This document shows positions 44,601-58,235 of a stretch of 64,000 nucleotides of DNA, in pieces. The stretch comes from Argentina anserina. Lineage: Eukaryota; Streptophyta; Magnoliopsida; Rosales; Rosaceae. The stretch covers positions 3,119,001-3,183,000 of the forward strand of contig NC_065874.1 of assembly GCF_933775445.1 (NCBI RefSeq), written 5' to 3'. A program made the translations under genes and the position numbers. How positions within the stretch are numbered: the first letter of the stretch is position 1; each line of letters opens with the position of its first letter. Under the pieces are notes generated by a model. That model was not told the DNA's origin and made no database searches. It worked only from the letters and a program-made list of their open reading frames with translations.

Positions 44601-45538
44601 AGCCATGACTCAAAATCTGAAGCTACAAATGCTTTATCCACTGATCTGAACAACCTTGCACTGACTGATAGAAATGGAGGGCACAGATTGGGATGCTACT
44701 TCTGCAATGATGTGGTTGCGCCTATTGATGTAATTTTCTGGATTGTAAATAAAATATATTACAGCCGTATCATGTATGCATTTGTAGTTCAGCCATAAGC
44801 CTTTCGTTCTTTGTGCAGTCAACTGCCAACCGCACCTTGGACCAGCAATGCACTGTCACACGACCAGGCCTCGCTCCTATTGCCTCAGCTCTTGCAGTTG
44901 AGCTCTTAGTTGGCATTCTTCATCACCCTGATGGGTAAGTCTTTGAAATGAAGCCTCTGCTGATTTATTAGTTTTTTTTTTTCTGAGTTTTGCAAAGCTT
45001 TTTGTCGTCTTAGTTAAGGTCTAGAATTGCATTTTGGTTTTTCTCAATGGTTCTCCTAAAATTCTGGTGTTAAACTGCACTCATGTTCAGGATATTTGCC
45101 AAAGGTGAAATTGCAAACTCTAGTAATAACGGAAGCAGTGAGCAACCTCTTGGTATTTTACCACATCAAATCCGCGGTTCCCTTGGACAGTTTTCACAGA
45201 TGACACTTGTAGGCCACTCCTCAGACAGTTGCACAGCTTGTTGCAGCATTGTAAGTTTTACGTTAAATTATTTATCTATACATCTTAATTCCGAACTGCT
45301 GATGTCAGAAGCGCTCCCGTATTTGTAACTTACTATCTACTTGTCCCTGAAAATTGAATAATATTAGGTGGTGTCGGAATATCGGAAAAGGGGAATGGAC
45401 TTTATACTACAAGCAATCAACCATCCCACATATCTGGAGGATGTGACTGGACTAACAGAGTTGATGAAAACAGCTACTGCATTTCAGATGGATTGGGATG
45501 ATGGAACTGATGATGATGATGATTGTGTCGAAATTTAA
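41634..45538 (+). CDS. ATG7: Autophagy-related protein 7 (ATG7), E1-like enzyme, 14 exons
   Basis: Activates the ubiquitin-like proteins ATG8 and ATG12 in the cytosol for autophagosome formation. Exons: 41634-41772, 42138-42355, 42548-42739, 42832-42886, 43014-43111, 43233-43422, 43535-43637, 43720-43864, 43945-44103, 44213-44401, 44529-44729, 44819-44934, 45091-45250, 45368-45538. All introns are GT-AG, and the joined frame is 711 residues, close to Arabidopsis ATG7 (697). The N-terminal half includes [16 protein letters not shown] and [19 protein letters not shown]. The E1-type nucleotide-binding loop GAGTLG is at residues 367-372. The catalytic Cys lies at about residue 574 in [13 protein letters not shown]. 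The C-terminus ends in an Asp-rich stretch. Nothing is broken. Start chosen as the first ATG of the transcript-like leader, in frame with [16 protein letters not shown]. Confidence 0.97.
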
Positions 45539-46719
45539 TGTTCTTTCTTGTTTCTAGGAGGGGGTTCAAAATCATTCACGTTGTAATTAACTTGTTCTCA
45601 CTGTACAGGTAACCTAGGAAATTACCACTCTAGTTTATCTCTAACGTGATCAATTGTTAATTGTACTACTCTCTAATCTCCACAAGTATATACTCATTTC
45701 AACACCTTTACAGCCCTTTAAAGTATATTGCTGTTTCTGAAATCTCGTATGCTACAAGAGTATTGCTCAATCGTAAGGAATACAGTAACTGTGAGTCAGT
45801 GAGACGCACAAAATCTGATCAGTCAATTATGAAATTCTATTGTAGTGCTGAGAACGACGTCGATAGGGTAAGTTGGAATGAAATTGTCAACTTATAAAGT
45901 GGAGATTGTGACCTGAGAATTGGGTGTCACATACCAAAGCATTATAAGTTGGCAGCTTGAAAGATCTGGCCAATCTAGCTTCTCGACCTGGTCCTTCCAC
46001 TGACATTCGACGTCCGAGTAATTGAATGGTGCAGCGACCATGAACTTGAAATTCTTCAACGTTCTTGCCCTTGTAGCACGTGGTTCCGTGCCGCCGCCCC
46101 ACCGCCGACCGAAACCTTAAAATGCCAAAACTTCCCATCCAGAACTTGAAACGAAGCTTCAAATTCAGCAGAAAAGGCAATAGTGTTTCACAAAGAAAAA
46201 GCTCAAAGTCTTGCCACTTATGAAGTCTACATAGCAAAGACTAGCATATAATCGAGTACTCGTTGGCTCTGGTTCGCTCTTTTTGTCTCACTTAGTCTCG
46301 TGAATCATCATGTCCAGGAATGTGGTTAGGACTTGTGGAAGATGATCATATCCTTATAAGGAAGTGCATCTGTTGTTGGTTCTGGAAATTACCTCAGTTG
46401 TCAGAGTAGCTATTACCAGTTAGAAACTTAACTAGGTTAATTAGAAATATATTTTTTTTCATTTTTCTCTGTAGAGATTTAGAACCGAAACACGGCCTCA
46501 GTAGAAGAATATTTTGTTAAAATATACTATGGAAGTATAGAAATATGAATCTATTCATGTTAGAATTGTAACAAATAAGTGGAAAATTCATTCTTTAAGA
46601 AAAAATAATTAATTAAAAGAAAGAGAGTGAAGAAAATGGGAGTAAAAGAAAATTAGATATAATTTAGCCAAAGAAAGAGGAAAAAATAAATAGAGAATGA
46701 TGAAAACTTATGTTTGAGG
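45539..46719. other. Intergenic region downstream of ATG7
   Basis: Contains the ATG7 3' end. A minus-strand frame at 45887-46237 is open for 116 codons, but neither it nor the neighbouring frame shows a known domain, so it is left uncalled. Confidence 0.4.
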
Positions 46720-46792
46720 CTAAGAGAATTCAAACCTCGAACTCATAGGAATTGAAGTGAGCTGGAGGATTTGCCAACTGAACCAGGGTTCA
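46720..46792 (-). repeat. tRNA-like SINE head, possible
   Basis: Read on the minus strand, CTGGTTCAGTTGGCAAATCC resembles a Pol III A box, and GAGGTTTGAATTC some 35 bases later resembles a B box. This spacing is typical of a plant SINE 5' end. No poly(A) tail or target duplication was defined. Confidence 0.45.
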
Positions 46793-48813
46793 TTTCATTA
46801 TAAAACTGCAGTTGATTAATTATATCTTCAATTTTCGTATGGGCTACAGTCCATAGAACCCACCACATGTATCCGCCCCTGGCTATTACTTCCACCAGAA
46901 CTTGTATTTTAGTGGACTCCCCATTTCGGGTTTTAGGGTCAGTTTTTTCCATATGTAGAAAGTCATGTATGTCAGATGCATCACGTTACTAGGATATCTA
47001 CAATTTTCGAGTAAACGTCACGCAAACAAACCATACGGTAACAAAAATTCCCGGCATTATTTTCTCTTCAAAAGAATGAAGATTTAGGAGACATTTTATT
47101 TAAACTATTTAGTGTTTGTCTTACTAAACATCAATATACAACAATATTTTCACCATAGTGAAAACCTTTTTCATTACACATCCTATATATCTACGTACAC
47201 GAACACATGGTCATATAGATCAAAAGATTTGCAAATCACCTTGAATTGTGCTTATGTTGATCTAGACTTCGATGATGTACGATTATGGATTCGATCGCCT
47301 CGTAAAAGGAAGATCTTGAATACTAGCTGTACCAGATGTAATATGTGATATAGGGTAAAGTCTAGGAAATGCTGAGTTCAAGTTTAGTGTTCATCATATC
47401 TATTATATCATATACATCAATTAATTGATTCGTTTTTAGGTTGTCGGCAGGATAATTGGCAACACGTACATTGGAACTTTGACACTTGGCAAATATCATA
47501 GATGCTTTTGTAAGGACTTTTAGGCTAATAAGGAAGGATCGTGGTACACATCACATAAGCACCAAGCTAATTTCTTCACACCTCGAGGTTTAACAAATGT
47601 ATGCAGCTATGCTTTTACGGCCTTCCACGAGGGAGAAATTCAATCAGCGTGTTATGCATATAGGGGCTTCAATGATCGATGGATGATATCTTGTTAATGG
47701 AAATCTACGTCATGAACTCGTGATCGTATATATCTAATATGTGTATGTAATATGTATGGCCTCTTAATGCGACTCCACCGAGCATTTTGAACAAGCTAGA
47801 AGGAGTCAATAATGGTGATCAATATTGTCACAAATACGTACTCTAAGTGGTGCACTAACTTCTATAGTTCCAAGTACATTCTTAAGAATCTTAACCAACA
47901 CCAAACGAGTTGGATAAACCAAGAAAAAAAAATTAGGCATAAACCAATTATCCGTTGATAAGTAAAGAAGATAAAGATCAATGCAGATGAAACTCGAACA
48001 GCAGATTGACGCACTTCTTAGTTCTTACCATGCATGAGCATTGATGCAGTGTTGAGGAACTACGTACTAGACCACAGATATTGTTAATAAATTTGTATAT
48101 AAATACGATAACACTTTTCATTATGTATCAGAAGTCAATCAAGTCACATAGCTATTGATCATGTAAGTTAATTTCTTTTAATTTAGCTGACATCAACCTA
48201 TATATCACAGTGAAATCTGAAAAGATCGAGGGAAGTAGATGAAGAAATGAAAGCCTCTACTTCTTTAATGTTTCAATTTGGTGGCCGTTATTTGGCCAAG
48301 CTAGCCATTCATGCCATTGGAGGACTTGACTCATCCATTTTAGACGTGCTGTATTAAACAAAGAGATGTCCAGTTGTCCACTTTCTCCCTGATTTTGGAC
48401 GGTTATAGGTTTTTTTTTCCCAATTCATGATAACTGATATGGGAATTAACCTAACTAACATATATATAGAATATAGACCCTTTTAATTTGTATCATAGAA
48501 TATTATAGACCTTGATCGATTTGCAAGAATATTATGCAGAAAGCTGCAGGTGCAACATTGCCAAAGATGTTCGATAGACCGAATCAGGCAGCTGGTGCAA
48601 TAGTGCCTAATTCATTGTTTCAACTTTCAAGCACAGAATCCAGTTTGAAAAATCAATGTTCCATAATGTAACAGAAGGCTGTTTCGTATGTGATACTTGG
48701 TTTCTTATTCTCTATTTACCTATGTGAATGCAGTCTATCACAATAAGTACATATTGATCAAGATGGAAGCGGATTCATAATTTTCTTTTTCTTTTTTGAA
48801 ATAAAGAGGATGT
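46793..48813. other. Intergenic region
   Basis: AT-rich. A stretch at about 47530-47700 can be read in pieces as GSWYTSHKHQANFFTPRG and AYRGFNDRWMISC with one stop, and may be an old gene fragment, but I cannot assign it. Nothing else was recognised. Confidence 0.35.
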
Positions 48814-51800
48814 TGTAACGACCCCAAAATTTCGAGCTTAAAAACTCAAAATTCTAAAGTCGTTAAACACAAAATAATCTCAAATAAATCGAAATCATTA
48901 AAGTGTAACAGCGGATCAATTCTGAGTTCTCAATACAACTCAGTCAATCAATTATTACAACCCAAATTTATAATCCATACATAGAATGGAAATGTAATAA
49001 TCCTCACAAATCACTCACAAATCTCACAAATAAAATTACACAAATCTACGCTAAAACCTCACCACAAGTAGGATACGAACGACTTCGAGCCTCTATCGTC
49101 GTCACTCAACCTCCACTAATCAGCACCTGCGGAATTATCCCCTACACCATCGAATTGGTGCACCGGGATTGTAAACACAAACCCGGTAAGCTTATAGCTC
49201 GTATGAGTAAAATCAAAATATAATTCGCATATCAAAATATACGAAAGATCACAAAACAACAAATATAAATGCCCTCATGAGTCAATGGACAGCCCATCTG
49301 GTTGTCCCAAAGAAATATGAAATGAAACGCTCATGAGAAAATTAAGTATCCCTTATGGTTACCCAATGCATTTATAATACGGGTACCAAGAACGCTGGTA
49401 CACATCTGTTACCCCTCTCGTAATACACCGCCGATATTGGATAGCCACCCGCTACCCAACATCCAAAACAATCTGAGTACCCATGAGCAGATAACCACCC
49501 GTTACCTCACATGCAGTACTAAGGCAGACAGACTAGAGCTCTAACTGTATCGTAACTTTCGCCCGGCCAAAGGCTAGGTTCCGACTTGCCAAACACGTAC
49601 AATAATCTCACATCATATTGTACCAATTCACGTCCGAAGACAAATCAACATTTTAACAATCTCAATGTTAAAAATCACGTACAATAATCTCACATCATAT
49701 TGTACAAATCAAAATCATATGCTCGATATATCTTGTCATCAAAATGACATCATCACAATAAAATCATAACAATATATTATATAGCAAACTATATATATAT
49801 GTATTTATTTACCATTTATACGATATATATATAATCCATTATATCTTATACATGTCATAATTTATAAACACGTCCGAAGACAAAACGTTAAACAAACTCC
49901 ATATTAAGCTCACATGCTTGTCATCGAATTAACCAAATCCAGATGAATTCATAACAGTATATAATATAGCAAATTATATATATATATATGTACTTATTTC
50001 CATTTATACTATATATATATAATCCACTATATTGTATACATGTTGTAATTCATTATTAAATACTCTTGCAAAAATATCTTGAATCACCACGAGGGTAGAT
50101 TCGTAAATATGTGAGATTTTACTTACCTTATTGACTTGAGCGTAATTCCACAATTCCCGAAGATAATTCATTTCCTTGATTTAACGATCACCTTGAAAAG
50201 ATAAGAAAAGAATTTAGAATCGTTTCGTAAACCTTTAAATGCCGAAACAGTAATAATCGGTTACTGTTCAGCAATTTTCGGTTTTACGAAGTTACTGTTA
50301 CTGTTCACTGTTACTATTCACGTATAAATATACAATTACTACGTATTCATGTACGTATAAATACTATATACGTATTTCTGTACGTATAAATACTATTCAA
50401 AAGTAAATACAATCTCAGTAAATAAAATTTACTAAGTTACCATTTACAATTTACCTTTTTACAATTACTGAAAGTAAATTATATTTACATTCACCATAGG
50501 TAAAAATTAATTACATTTACCGTACGTAAATAAAATTTACATTTACATTTAAATAAATTACCAAAATACCATTCTCGGAATCACTATTCACGCACCGCCG
50601 CCCGTGACGGCGCGTGGGGTGCACGCGCCACCTCCGGCAGGCCGCGCGTGGCGCTCACGCGCCACTCACTGTGGCAGCGCGTGGGGCCCATGCGCCAAGG
50701 CTAACCACGGCGCAGATCACGCCACCGCCGCCCCAATTTCCTCCCTTTTCTTCTCCCTTTCCCCTCCACGGCCTCACGCCGCCCCTAGACCCCTAGGGCG
50801 GCGGTGTTCACCAATTTCTCCCCTCCTCTGATTCTACTCCAAAATCCTCCCAAACCATCCAAAATTCATCAACAAACACACACAACCAGTAATCACATCC
50901 ATTCATACCTTGATTGAAGCTAGAACCTCCGATTTGGCCTCGGAAAGGCTTGGATCGCCGGTGAATTTCAAATCCTTGGAGAGAAGTCGGATCAATAAAG
51001 TCTGGCCTCCAAGTTGAAGGCAGAGAGCATCAAGGTGAGGATCGACGTCGTACTGCCCTCCTCCGCGCCCTAGCTTCACTGGCGAAGACGCGAGTTGTGG
51101 CGGGGTAACCTCCGAGCTTCGGGTTGTCTCGAGGAAGCTAACGGCGGCGAGGCGCGATGCGGCGAGCTCGAGGGTGGCTGTGAACGTCGTCGCGAAGCTC
51201 CTTGGACCGGCGGTGAGAGACACGAAGGCCGGAGTTCGCCGGATCGAATCGAAGAATTTTCTGAAGGGAGAGGGAGAAGTTTTGATAGAACGTTTTATTA
51301 AAACGTCTATAATAAACCCTGTAAAACATCATCGTTAGTATAGAATAAGCAGGGATCGTTCTTTCCGGGGAATTGAAGGGAATTCTAAACTTTTAGTGTT
51401 AACAAATAATGGGGGGTTTGAGATTGATTATTAACTACTAAAATAAAACCTAAATTACTATTTACATGATCGACTTCTCTTTAACAAACTTAAACCAAAT
51501 TTACCATTACACCACATAATTACAAGTTCGAACCTATCATGCATTCTAATTCGACCAATTACATACTTTTTAGACACCAATACAATTAGAGCCTTAGGGG
51601 ATCATCTAATCATGCAAGATTTCAATTAACATTTAGATTGACTTAGGGCCTAATCTAAATTTGCATGCAATCGAATTCAATAACACTTAGAGTAGAAATC
51701 AAACAAGATTACATTTAAGCACCAAATCTTTGTTGGAGACATGTTTCATGTGTGGCGTCACCCACCATGGTTTCACATGCAAATTTCCAGAATTTTTACC

Positions 51801-52836
51801 ACTTTTAATCAACACAAACCGAACCTACTTAGGGCATGATTCGATTTGTGTCAATATGGTTGATGAATCTAGCACTCAAACACAATCTTAGGGATTGCAT
51901 CCAACCACTAAATTCTTATGCACATATCTGAAAATTATCTAAAAATATGAGAAAGATGATTAGAACACAACAATAGAAATACAAACTCATTAATTATAAG
52001 AACATAGATTTGGCATAGTCTCAAAAAAATATCAAATACAACTGAAATTTAAAACAAATACAAAACCAATATTTCCACATAAACAACAACTTACAATCTT
52101 CATAGACAAAGAATTGTAGATTAACACAAATAGACGAACCCATGGAGATGAGTTGCGAGAATCACACGTTGTAGGAACCTTGGAGGTGTGTCTTCAATGG
52201 TGAAACTCGGTGGAGATGATGATGGTTTTGGGGTGGACGGCTTGGCTAATTTGTGAGGGAAGTTTATGGTGGTGTTTTGGTAGAGTTTTGGCTCTTGAAT
52301 GCTAATGAGAAGTGATCATATTTGAGAGGTGAAGCCATGTATATATAGAGGAAAGATGGAGGGTTTGAAATTGTTTCTTTCTTCCTATAATAATATCATG
52401 CTTTAATCCCTTAAATCATGGAAAGTTTTATTCCCTAAAACATGCCATGCTTTAATCCCTAAAACATGTCATGTTTTATTCCCTAAAACATGCCATGTTT
52501 TATGCCTTTAATGATCATCTTCTATTTAATTGTTGCATGACTTGGCTCCATCTCTTTTTCTTTAATTATCTCTTCAATCAAATCTGAAAATAAGAAAATA
52601 AAATCATAAGTAAGAGATAATTAGTTTCAAAACCTAACAAGGATTCCTAGTCAAACTAGGACTCTAGACCAATTATGCGTTTTTAACTCATGTAAGCACA
52701 AAAATGCATCCAATACCGCCCAAGACTCTTACTACGACTTAATGACTCAATAGTACAACAATAAGGGCTAAGAAAAGTACAAATTGAGGTAAAAACATGT
52801 TAAGAACGTCGCACAACGTGCTCCTATCAAGTTTCG

Positions 52837-52869
<33 letters not shown>

Positions 52870-53245
52870 GCGGGGTGAAGGGTTTCCAGAAATGGAAACC
52901 CTAATCCCTAAAATTTACTATTTATACGAGTTTTCAAATCGGAAACTAACTTCCGACGTTAATAACTTTTACGTACGACGTCCGATTCGAACGCGTCACA
53001 TACTCACGAATTCGTATCGACGAACTCTACAACTTTTGTGAAGAAAGTTTTCACAAACGATCGACGGAATAAAAGTCGATATATACGTTGCGGAAACGTA
53101 ACGTTTTTCGAATTAAACGTTCCGAGAACGTTTCTGTTTTTCGTTTCGTAACAGCGAAAACATACACATTCGTTTTAATTGAATTTCACAACTTTATAGA
53201 ATTCAAATCACATCAAATAATGTAATGAAATTTAGGGTTATTACA
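48814..53245. mobile_element. Large LTR-derived repeat (probable solo LTR, minus orientation)
   Basis: The ends are TGTAACGACCCC at the left and GGTTATTACA at the right, i.e. TG...CA as in LTRs. It is flanked by similar 5-bp words GATGT (48809-48813) and TATGT (53246-53250), 4 of 5 matching. Without the nested insertion it is about 2.9 kb. It holds no gag-pol. It has a GC-rich block at 50580-51250, duplicated AT-rich segments at 49594/49676 and 49781/49966, and a (GA)n tract at 52838-52867. Such TGTAA...TTACA sequences match large gypsy LTRs of plants in general form. Frames at 50604-51332 are products of the GC-rich block. Confidence 0.75.
51283..52829. mobile_element. Nested LTR-like element (probable solo LTR), 1,547 bp
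   Basis: It starts TGATAG and ends CTATCA, an inverted terminal pair. It is flanked by the exact 5-bp duplication AGTTT at 51278-51282 and 52830-52834. It interrupts the larger repeat at 48814-53245. It contains about four diverged ~29-bp repeats around 52390-52510 built on CCCTAAAACATGNCATG. No coding sequence was seen. Confidence 0.85.
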
Positions 53246-54574
53246 TATGTTCATTAATTTGATTTGTTTGTTAATCATATATCTTAACACAATTGTTCAA
53301 TCACCGAAAACATACATGTTCAAGGACAATGTCATGATGTTCTTTTTTTTTTTTTAAAGTGAGGGGAAGATAGTAGCATACTAGCTAGTTTTGGTTAATT
53401 GGGACATATCATTATAGTTGTCTAATTATCACTCAAACATTTAATCTGTCCTAACAAAATTTCAGACCCGTAATTAAGAGTCTAGAATCCGCTTTGGACT
53501 ATCTTTTACATGTCTTAACGTACGCTTAAACATATATAGCTTCAATCCATATTGAGAAAAAGAGGAAGATGTTAATGATCAGCAAATGAAACCAAGCATG
53601 TGAGAAAAATCGCAACTAGTACTGATCATAAGATTGAATCGCATATACAAAAAAACAGAAACTTAAACAAAGGAGACTAGATCTCTGGATCAAAATCGCA
53701 GCACAGCCATTAATTCTGTGCATGCTTGCCACCTGTCTAACCATGATTTCGAAACTGCAGCAAAATCAGTGCAGGTGCTCTCTGTCCCTCATTCCCACAT
53801 GCCATAATTGAAGCTCACATCTCAGAACAAACCCTAGGCTTAATTAAACTGCATAATTCAGATTAAACTAATTCCTACTAAATAAAACTTTTTTTAATGG
53901 GGATTACTAAATAGGTTTTAAACACGGCATGAATAACACTCGTCAACAATAGACAATAGTCTAAGCCGTCCGATTTCATCACATCCAAGCAACTTCCCCA
54001 TAATGGAGTTGTTGATATATATGCAGCACTATGCATCCTCTAATAAACATGCGCTCTATATATCTTGTGTAACGGAATCTGTCATGGCTTACTATCTCTA
54101 CATAAGCTGATAAGCACCGTTATATATTGACCCCAAAAAAAAGCACCGTTATATATGAGGTTTTGTCTCATAATGTTTCGATATAATTAACATTAACAAT
54201 AGTGTCTACTCGTGATACTTTCATCTATTTTTCTTTGTAACCTTAATTTGTATCAGAATATCCAACTGGAGGGCTAGGATCGTATATATTAATCTTAGAA
54301 GATCATAAACCTGTCATATATATCGGGCACGGTCTGTAAGAATGTGCTGTGAGTTCCAATAGTACTGAGCACTGTTCCCTCCCGCATGTGCTTCGTGCTC
54401 CCCTCTGGTTTTTTGATCGCGCCCTCCATAAAAATCGTCGTTCCTTCTTCTTTGTCTCACAAGCTCTCCCAAAAGTCAGAGGTTCAAAGACAAGTTATAT
54501 AAAGAAACAAAAGCCCTACACAGTTTCTCGATCCCTTTTCTCTCTTTGCCTAAATTGTCTCAAGCTTACCAAAC
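53246..54574. other. Intergenic and promoter region of the ARM-repeat gene
   Basis: AT-rich with no gene visible. GCACCGTTATATAT occurs twice near 54114 and 54143. The leader of the ARM gene probably begins after ~54330. Confidence 0.4.
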
Positions 54575-57382
54575 ATGTCTGACTCTACTGCATCATCTTC
54601 TTCTCCTCCTATATGGCTATACTCGTATATAAAGCTTCGCTTTTTCAATCGTATCCAGAGGTTCCTGCGCTCCAAGAATAGTAACCGGAAGAGGAACACG
54701 ACGGCGTCTGATCCTCACCACTTTGACACGTTGAGTTTGAGACCGACCAAGGTTATGGTGAAGGCGAGCAGAAATGAATCAAATGATCATAAGGATGATG
54801 GTTTGGGGTTGCAGAGGGCGGTGAAGAAGCTTCACTTTGGGAGTTGGGAAGAGAAGGAGTTGGCAGCGGAAGAGATTGGGACGTTGGCTAAGGATGACGT
54901 CAAGCTGAGGAAGCTGGTGGGTGGACTTGGGGTTATACCGGTGTTGGTGTCCATGGTGTCATCGGAGGTGGTTGATCACCGGCGAGTGGCGGTTTTCGCT
55001 CTGGTTCAGCTTGCTAATGGAACTTACACGTAAGTTTCAAGTCCTTAATCTTTTTTCTTTCACTAAACTCCAAAATTTTACTTAAATTACCATAGCTTGA
55101 TCGGGTGTCAATGTTAAAGCTTATAAATAGATGAATGCAATAGCTCTTTTTTTATTATGAATTAAATTAGAGATTGACATTGTAAAGAACTAGAAAGTAT
55201 TGACAATTAGCTAGATGACACTTCTACTGTTCTACAATGCCCCATCAGAACTCAATGTCTGAAGCTTTGTTAAATTAATTAAGTTTAGTGAGGCCCAATT
55301 TGACTTGTAGAATTAAGTGATTCTTCTTGATTTGTGAAGTAATTTTAAGAATATCTGAATATGCATATATGAGTACATGTAAATGGGTAGGGACATGCAT
55401 ATGTGTACAGTCAATCAAAGAAAAAATTAACAATCAATTACTTTTACATTTGTATCTTTCCCAAGTCAAGTGATCGATCAGACCATTGATTAAAGAAGCA
55501 TAAGAAAAACAAAGGTATATAGTTTAAAAGGTATGGCATCTTTAAGAGTGGGGACAATGGGATAGGGTTTTTAGTCCATTAGTGAAGAGAGGAAAGAATA
55601 TATTCATTTATTTATCACCTAGTGCTTGGACTATGGAGCAATGAATCATTAACATTGGGGTATCTCTGAATGGTTGGTATTCTTCAATCTACTCGGGCAC
55701 TAGTGTACTGCCCTAGGTTTTAGCTTTTTGCTTGCAAATTGTTGCATATGCAGCCAACCATGGAACCAAAGTGCCCACCTTGAGAGATATTTTGTACATA
55801 ACTATTTGATCTAGTGATGATAGGAATATAATTTTATTTATTTATTTATACGAAAATAAAGGAATATAATTTTTTTTATCTCGATCAGATATTGTGAGTA
55901 ATTACGCAGTTGATCATCGATTTATAAGGTATCAAATTATGTATCAAGGACCAACATAGTAACATAGAGATCTATACAACATACGTGCTAGTTATTACTG
56001 GTTCGTTTTTACTCCATTAAGCTTATAGATTGGTCTTCATCATTAGTCAATTAAGCATACCTAGTTCTAGGTTATACACATAAAAGCAATAGACTACGTA
56101 TACAAATCAATTATACGAGCCACATGCTTCCTGAATTATGAGACGGCCACTGCTTGCGGGGAGTGTCGACCGACCACAAAGTTTCGGAGTTGTTGGAAGA
56201 GTTGGAGAGGAAGCAGTGGCATCACAACGACAGGACCTAGTATTTCAAATGCCATGTAAGATATAGGTAGTAGTTGTTTAGATTCAATTTGATTTTAGCA
56301 AAATAAAAAACCCCATATTGTTGACCTTCACATCTGTCTGTAGTTATCTGCATTTTGGAATCTCATTGACTTGAAGACTCTAAGCTCACTAATTTATTTA
56401 CACATTTCTGAACCATTTATATTTGACTCGAACATTGTACTTATTCTTATTGTCAACCTCAAGCTAGACAAAAGCTTATATACATTCAATTTGTTCTTCT
56501 ACATTGTCTAATTATTCTTTTTAATATTTCAGGAACAAGGCCCTCATTGTTGAAGCAGGAATCTTCTCTAAACTACCTAAAGATATCAACATTCTTGATG
56601 AGCCTACAAGGCGTCAATTTGCAGAACTGCTCATGTTGCTATCTTCACTTGCAAACACTCCATTTCCTCTGCCTTCATCGGATATTGTCCCGTTTCTAGT
56701 CCGCATTCTGGAGTCGGATTCGAGCAATGTCGAAACCAAACAGTCATGTTTGGGTGCACTTCACAACCTATCCGCTATGTTGGACAATGCAGGAGATTTG
56801 GTCTCCAATGGGGTAGTAGACACACTCTTGATGTTGTCCTCAGATAAAGAAATGTCTGAGAAAGCTCTTGCAACATTGGGGAACTTGGTTGTGACCTTGA
56901 TGGGAAAGAAGGCTATGGAAAATAGTCCTCTGGTCCCTGAGAGCCTAATAGAAATTTTGACATGGGATGAAAAATCAAAATGCCAGGAGCTTTCAAGCTA
57001 TATTTTGATGATCTTAGCTCATCAAAGCTCAGTACAAAGAGAGAAAATGAACAAGTCTGGAATTGTGCCTGTACTTCTTGAAGTAGCATTACTGGGTAGC
57101 TCTCTAGCCCAGAAAAGGGCGCTCAAGCTGTTGCAGTGGTTCAAGGACGAAAGGCAAACAAAAATGGGACCCCATTCCGGGCCTCAGACTGCGAGGTTCG
57201 CATTTGGTTCACCTGTGAATCCACATGCTGCTGAGCAAGGGAAGAAGATGATGAAGAATTTGGTGAAACAGAGTTTACACAAAAATATGGAGATGATAAC
57301 GCAGCGGGCGAGTGCTTCTGGAGACTCTTCTAAGATTAAGGCTTTGATTATCAGCACGAGCTCAAAAAGTTTGCCTTATTAA
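54575..57382 (+). CDS. ARM-repeat protein (plant, no U-box seen)
   Basis: Exon 1 is 54575-55029 (donor GTAAGT) and exon 2 is 56533-57382 (acceptor TTTCAG), giving 434 residues with a 1.5-kb phase-2 intron. The N-terminus is Ser-rich then basic ([13 protein letters not shown]). Armadillo-type helices follow from about residue 85: [85 protein letters not shown] and [16 protein letters not shown] repeats bind partner proteins. The U-box of plant PUB-ARM ligases is absent, so it is a scaffold or adaptor by inference. The C-terminus is basic and Ser-rich. The intron at 55030-56532 holds no gene. Confidence 0.88.
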
Positions 57383-58235
57383 GTGAAGATATACAAAATT
57401 TAGCAGAGATACTCCCTCATGTTTCAAAGATTAATTTGCATAGACAACTTGGGAGGTGCTAGCTACTGATTGTAAAATGCATTTGATGGCCTCTCGATGG
57501 CTTAAATTCCTTGGAAGAGAAAATTGCATCTCTTGTGCATATAGCTTGTGACAATTGTACATCGTGTGAAGAAGTGGGCAAATCTTCTCCAGGTGTATAA
57601 CAATAAACGCCCTTTCTCGGGCTATAAGGAATATAGTGACAAATTCTTTGCATTGCTTTGTTCAATGTTTGTTTCTAATTTACATGTACCTTCGATTACA
57701 CTAGATTGCTAGAATACGTACATTAGAATCTGTAGGTAATGGCTCTTATATATACGTAGTTTGTTATGTTACTTATGTATTGTTCTTTTCGTCCATTCAC
57801 CCTATAATTCTACTATTTTCTGGTAAATGGAGGAATATAGTCGATGCTAGTTAACACCTCCATATTAGACTCATTGGCTAAACTGGACAATTTGATAGTT
57901 GACTGGTTACTTGTTTAGGTTTTATTTTCCTAGCGGGAAAGACGAGCTTTCCTTAATGGTTTAGGACTTCTGGCATTTCCTTAATGCGTTCGGACTTTTG
58001 GGTTTCCTTGTAGATTACGGATTACTGCTCTTTTAATAAAGGAGCATTTTTCCTCATTCTCCAAGTCCTCCAAAACCCAATTGCCTACGTCCTCGCTACT
58101 CTGCCCATCCTTCTTCGTTGATTAATATCAACAAGACAACAACCCCGTCGATTTTCTCTTTCAACTACTTACGATGGCCCCTGAGTATCGCTACCATCCC
58201 TACTCCCCTTCCCTACCCAGATTCGAAGGTCGCAG
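57383..58235. other. Intergenic region before the FY copy
   Basis: Contains the 3' region of the ARM gene. A short open frame starting at 58173 ([19 protein letters not shown]) runs to a stop at 58277 and does not resemble FY. It may be genomic sequence at the insertion site. Confidence 0.4.

Noticed and set aside
45887..46237. 116-codon minus-strand frame downstream of ATG7
   Set aside because: No start context, domain or conserved motif. An adjacent frame looks equally protein-like, so neither is convincing.
50604..51332. GC-rich frames within the large LTR-derived repeat
   Set aside because: They overlap in both strands, have low-complexity Pro/Arg/Ala composition, and lie inside a non-coding repeat.
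52838..52867. (GA)n tract considered as a GAGA-type regulatory element
   Set aside because: It lies within an LTR-derived repeat with no gene nearby, so a simple microsatellite is the plainer reading.
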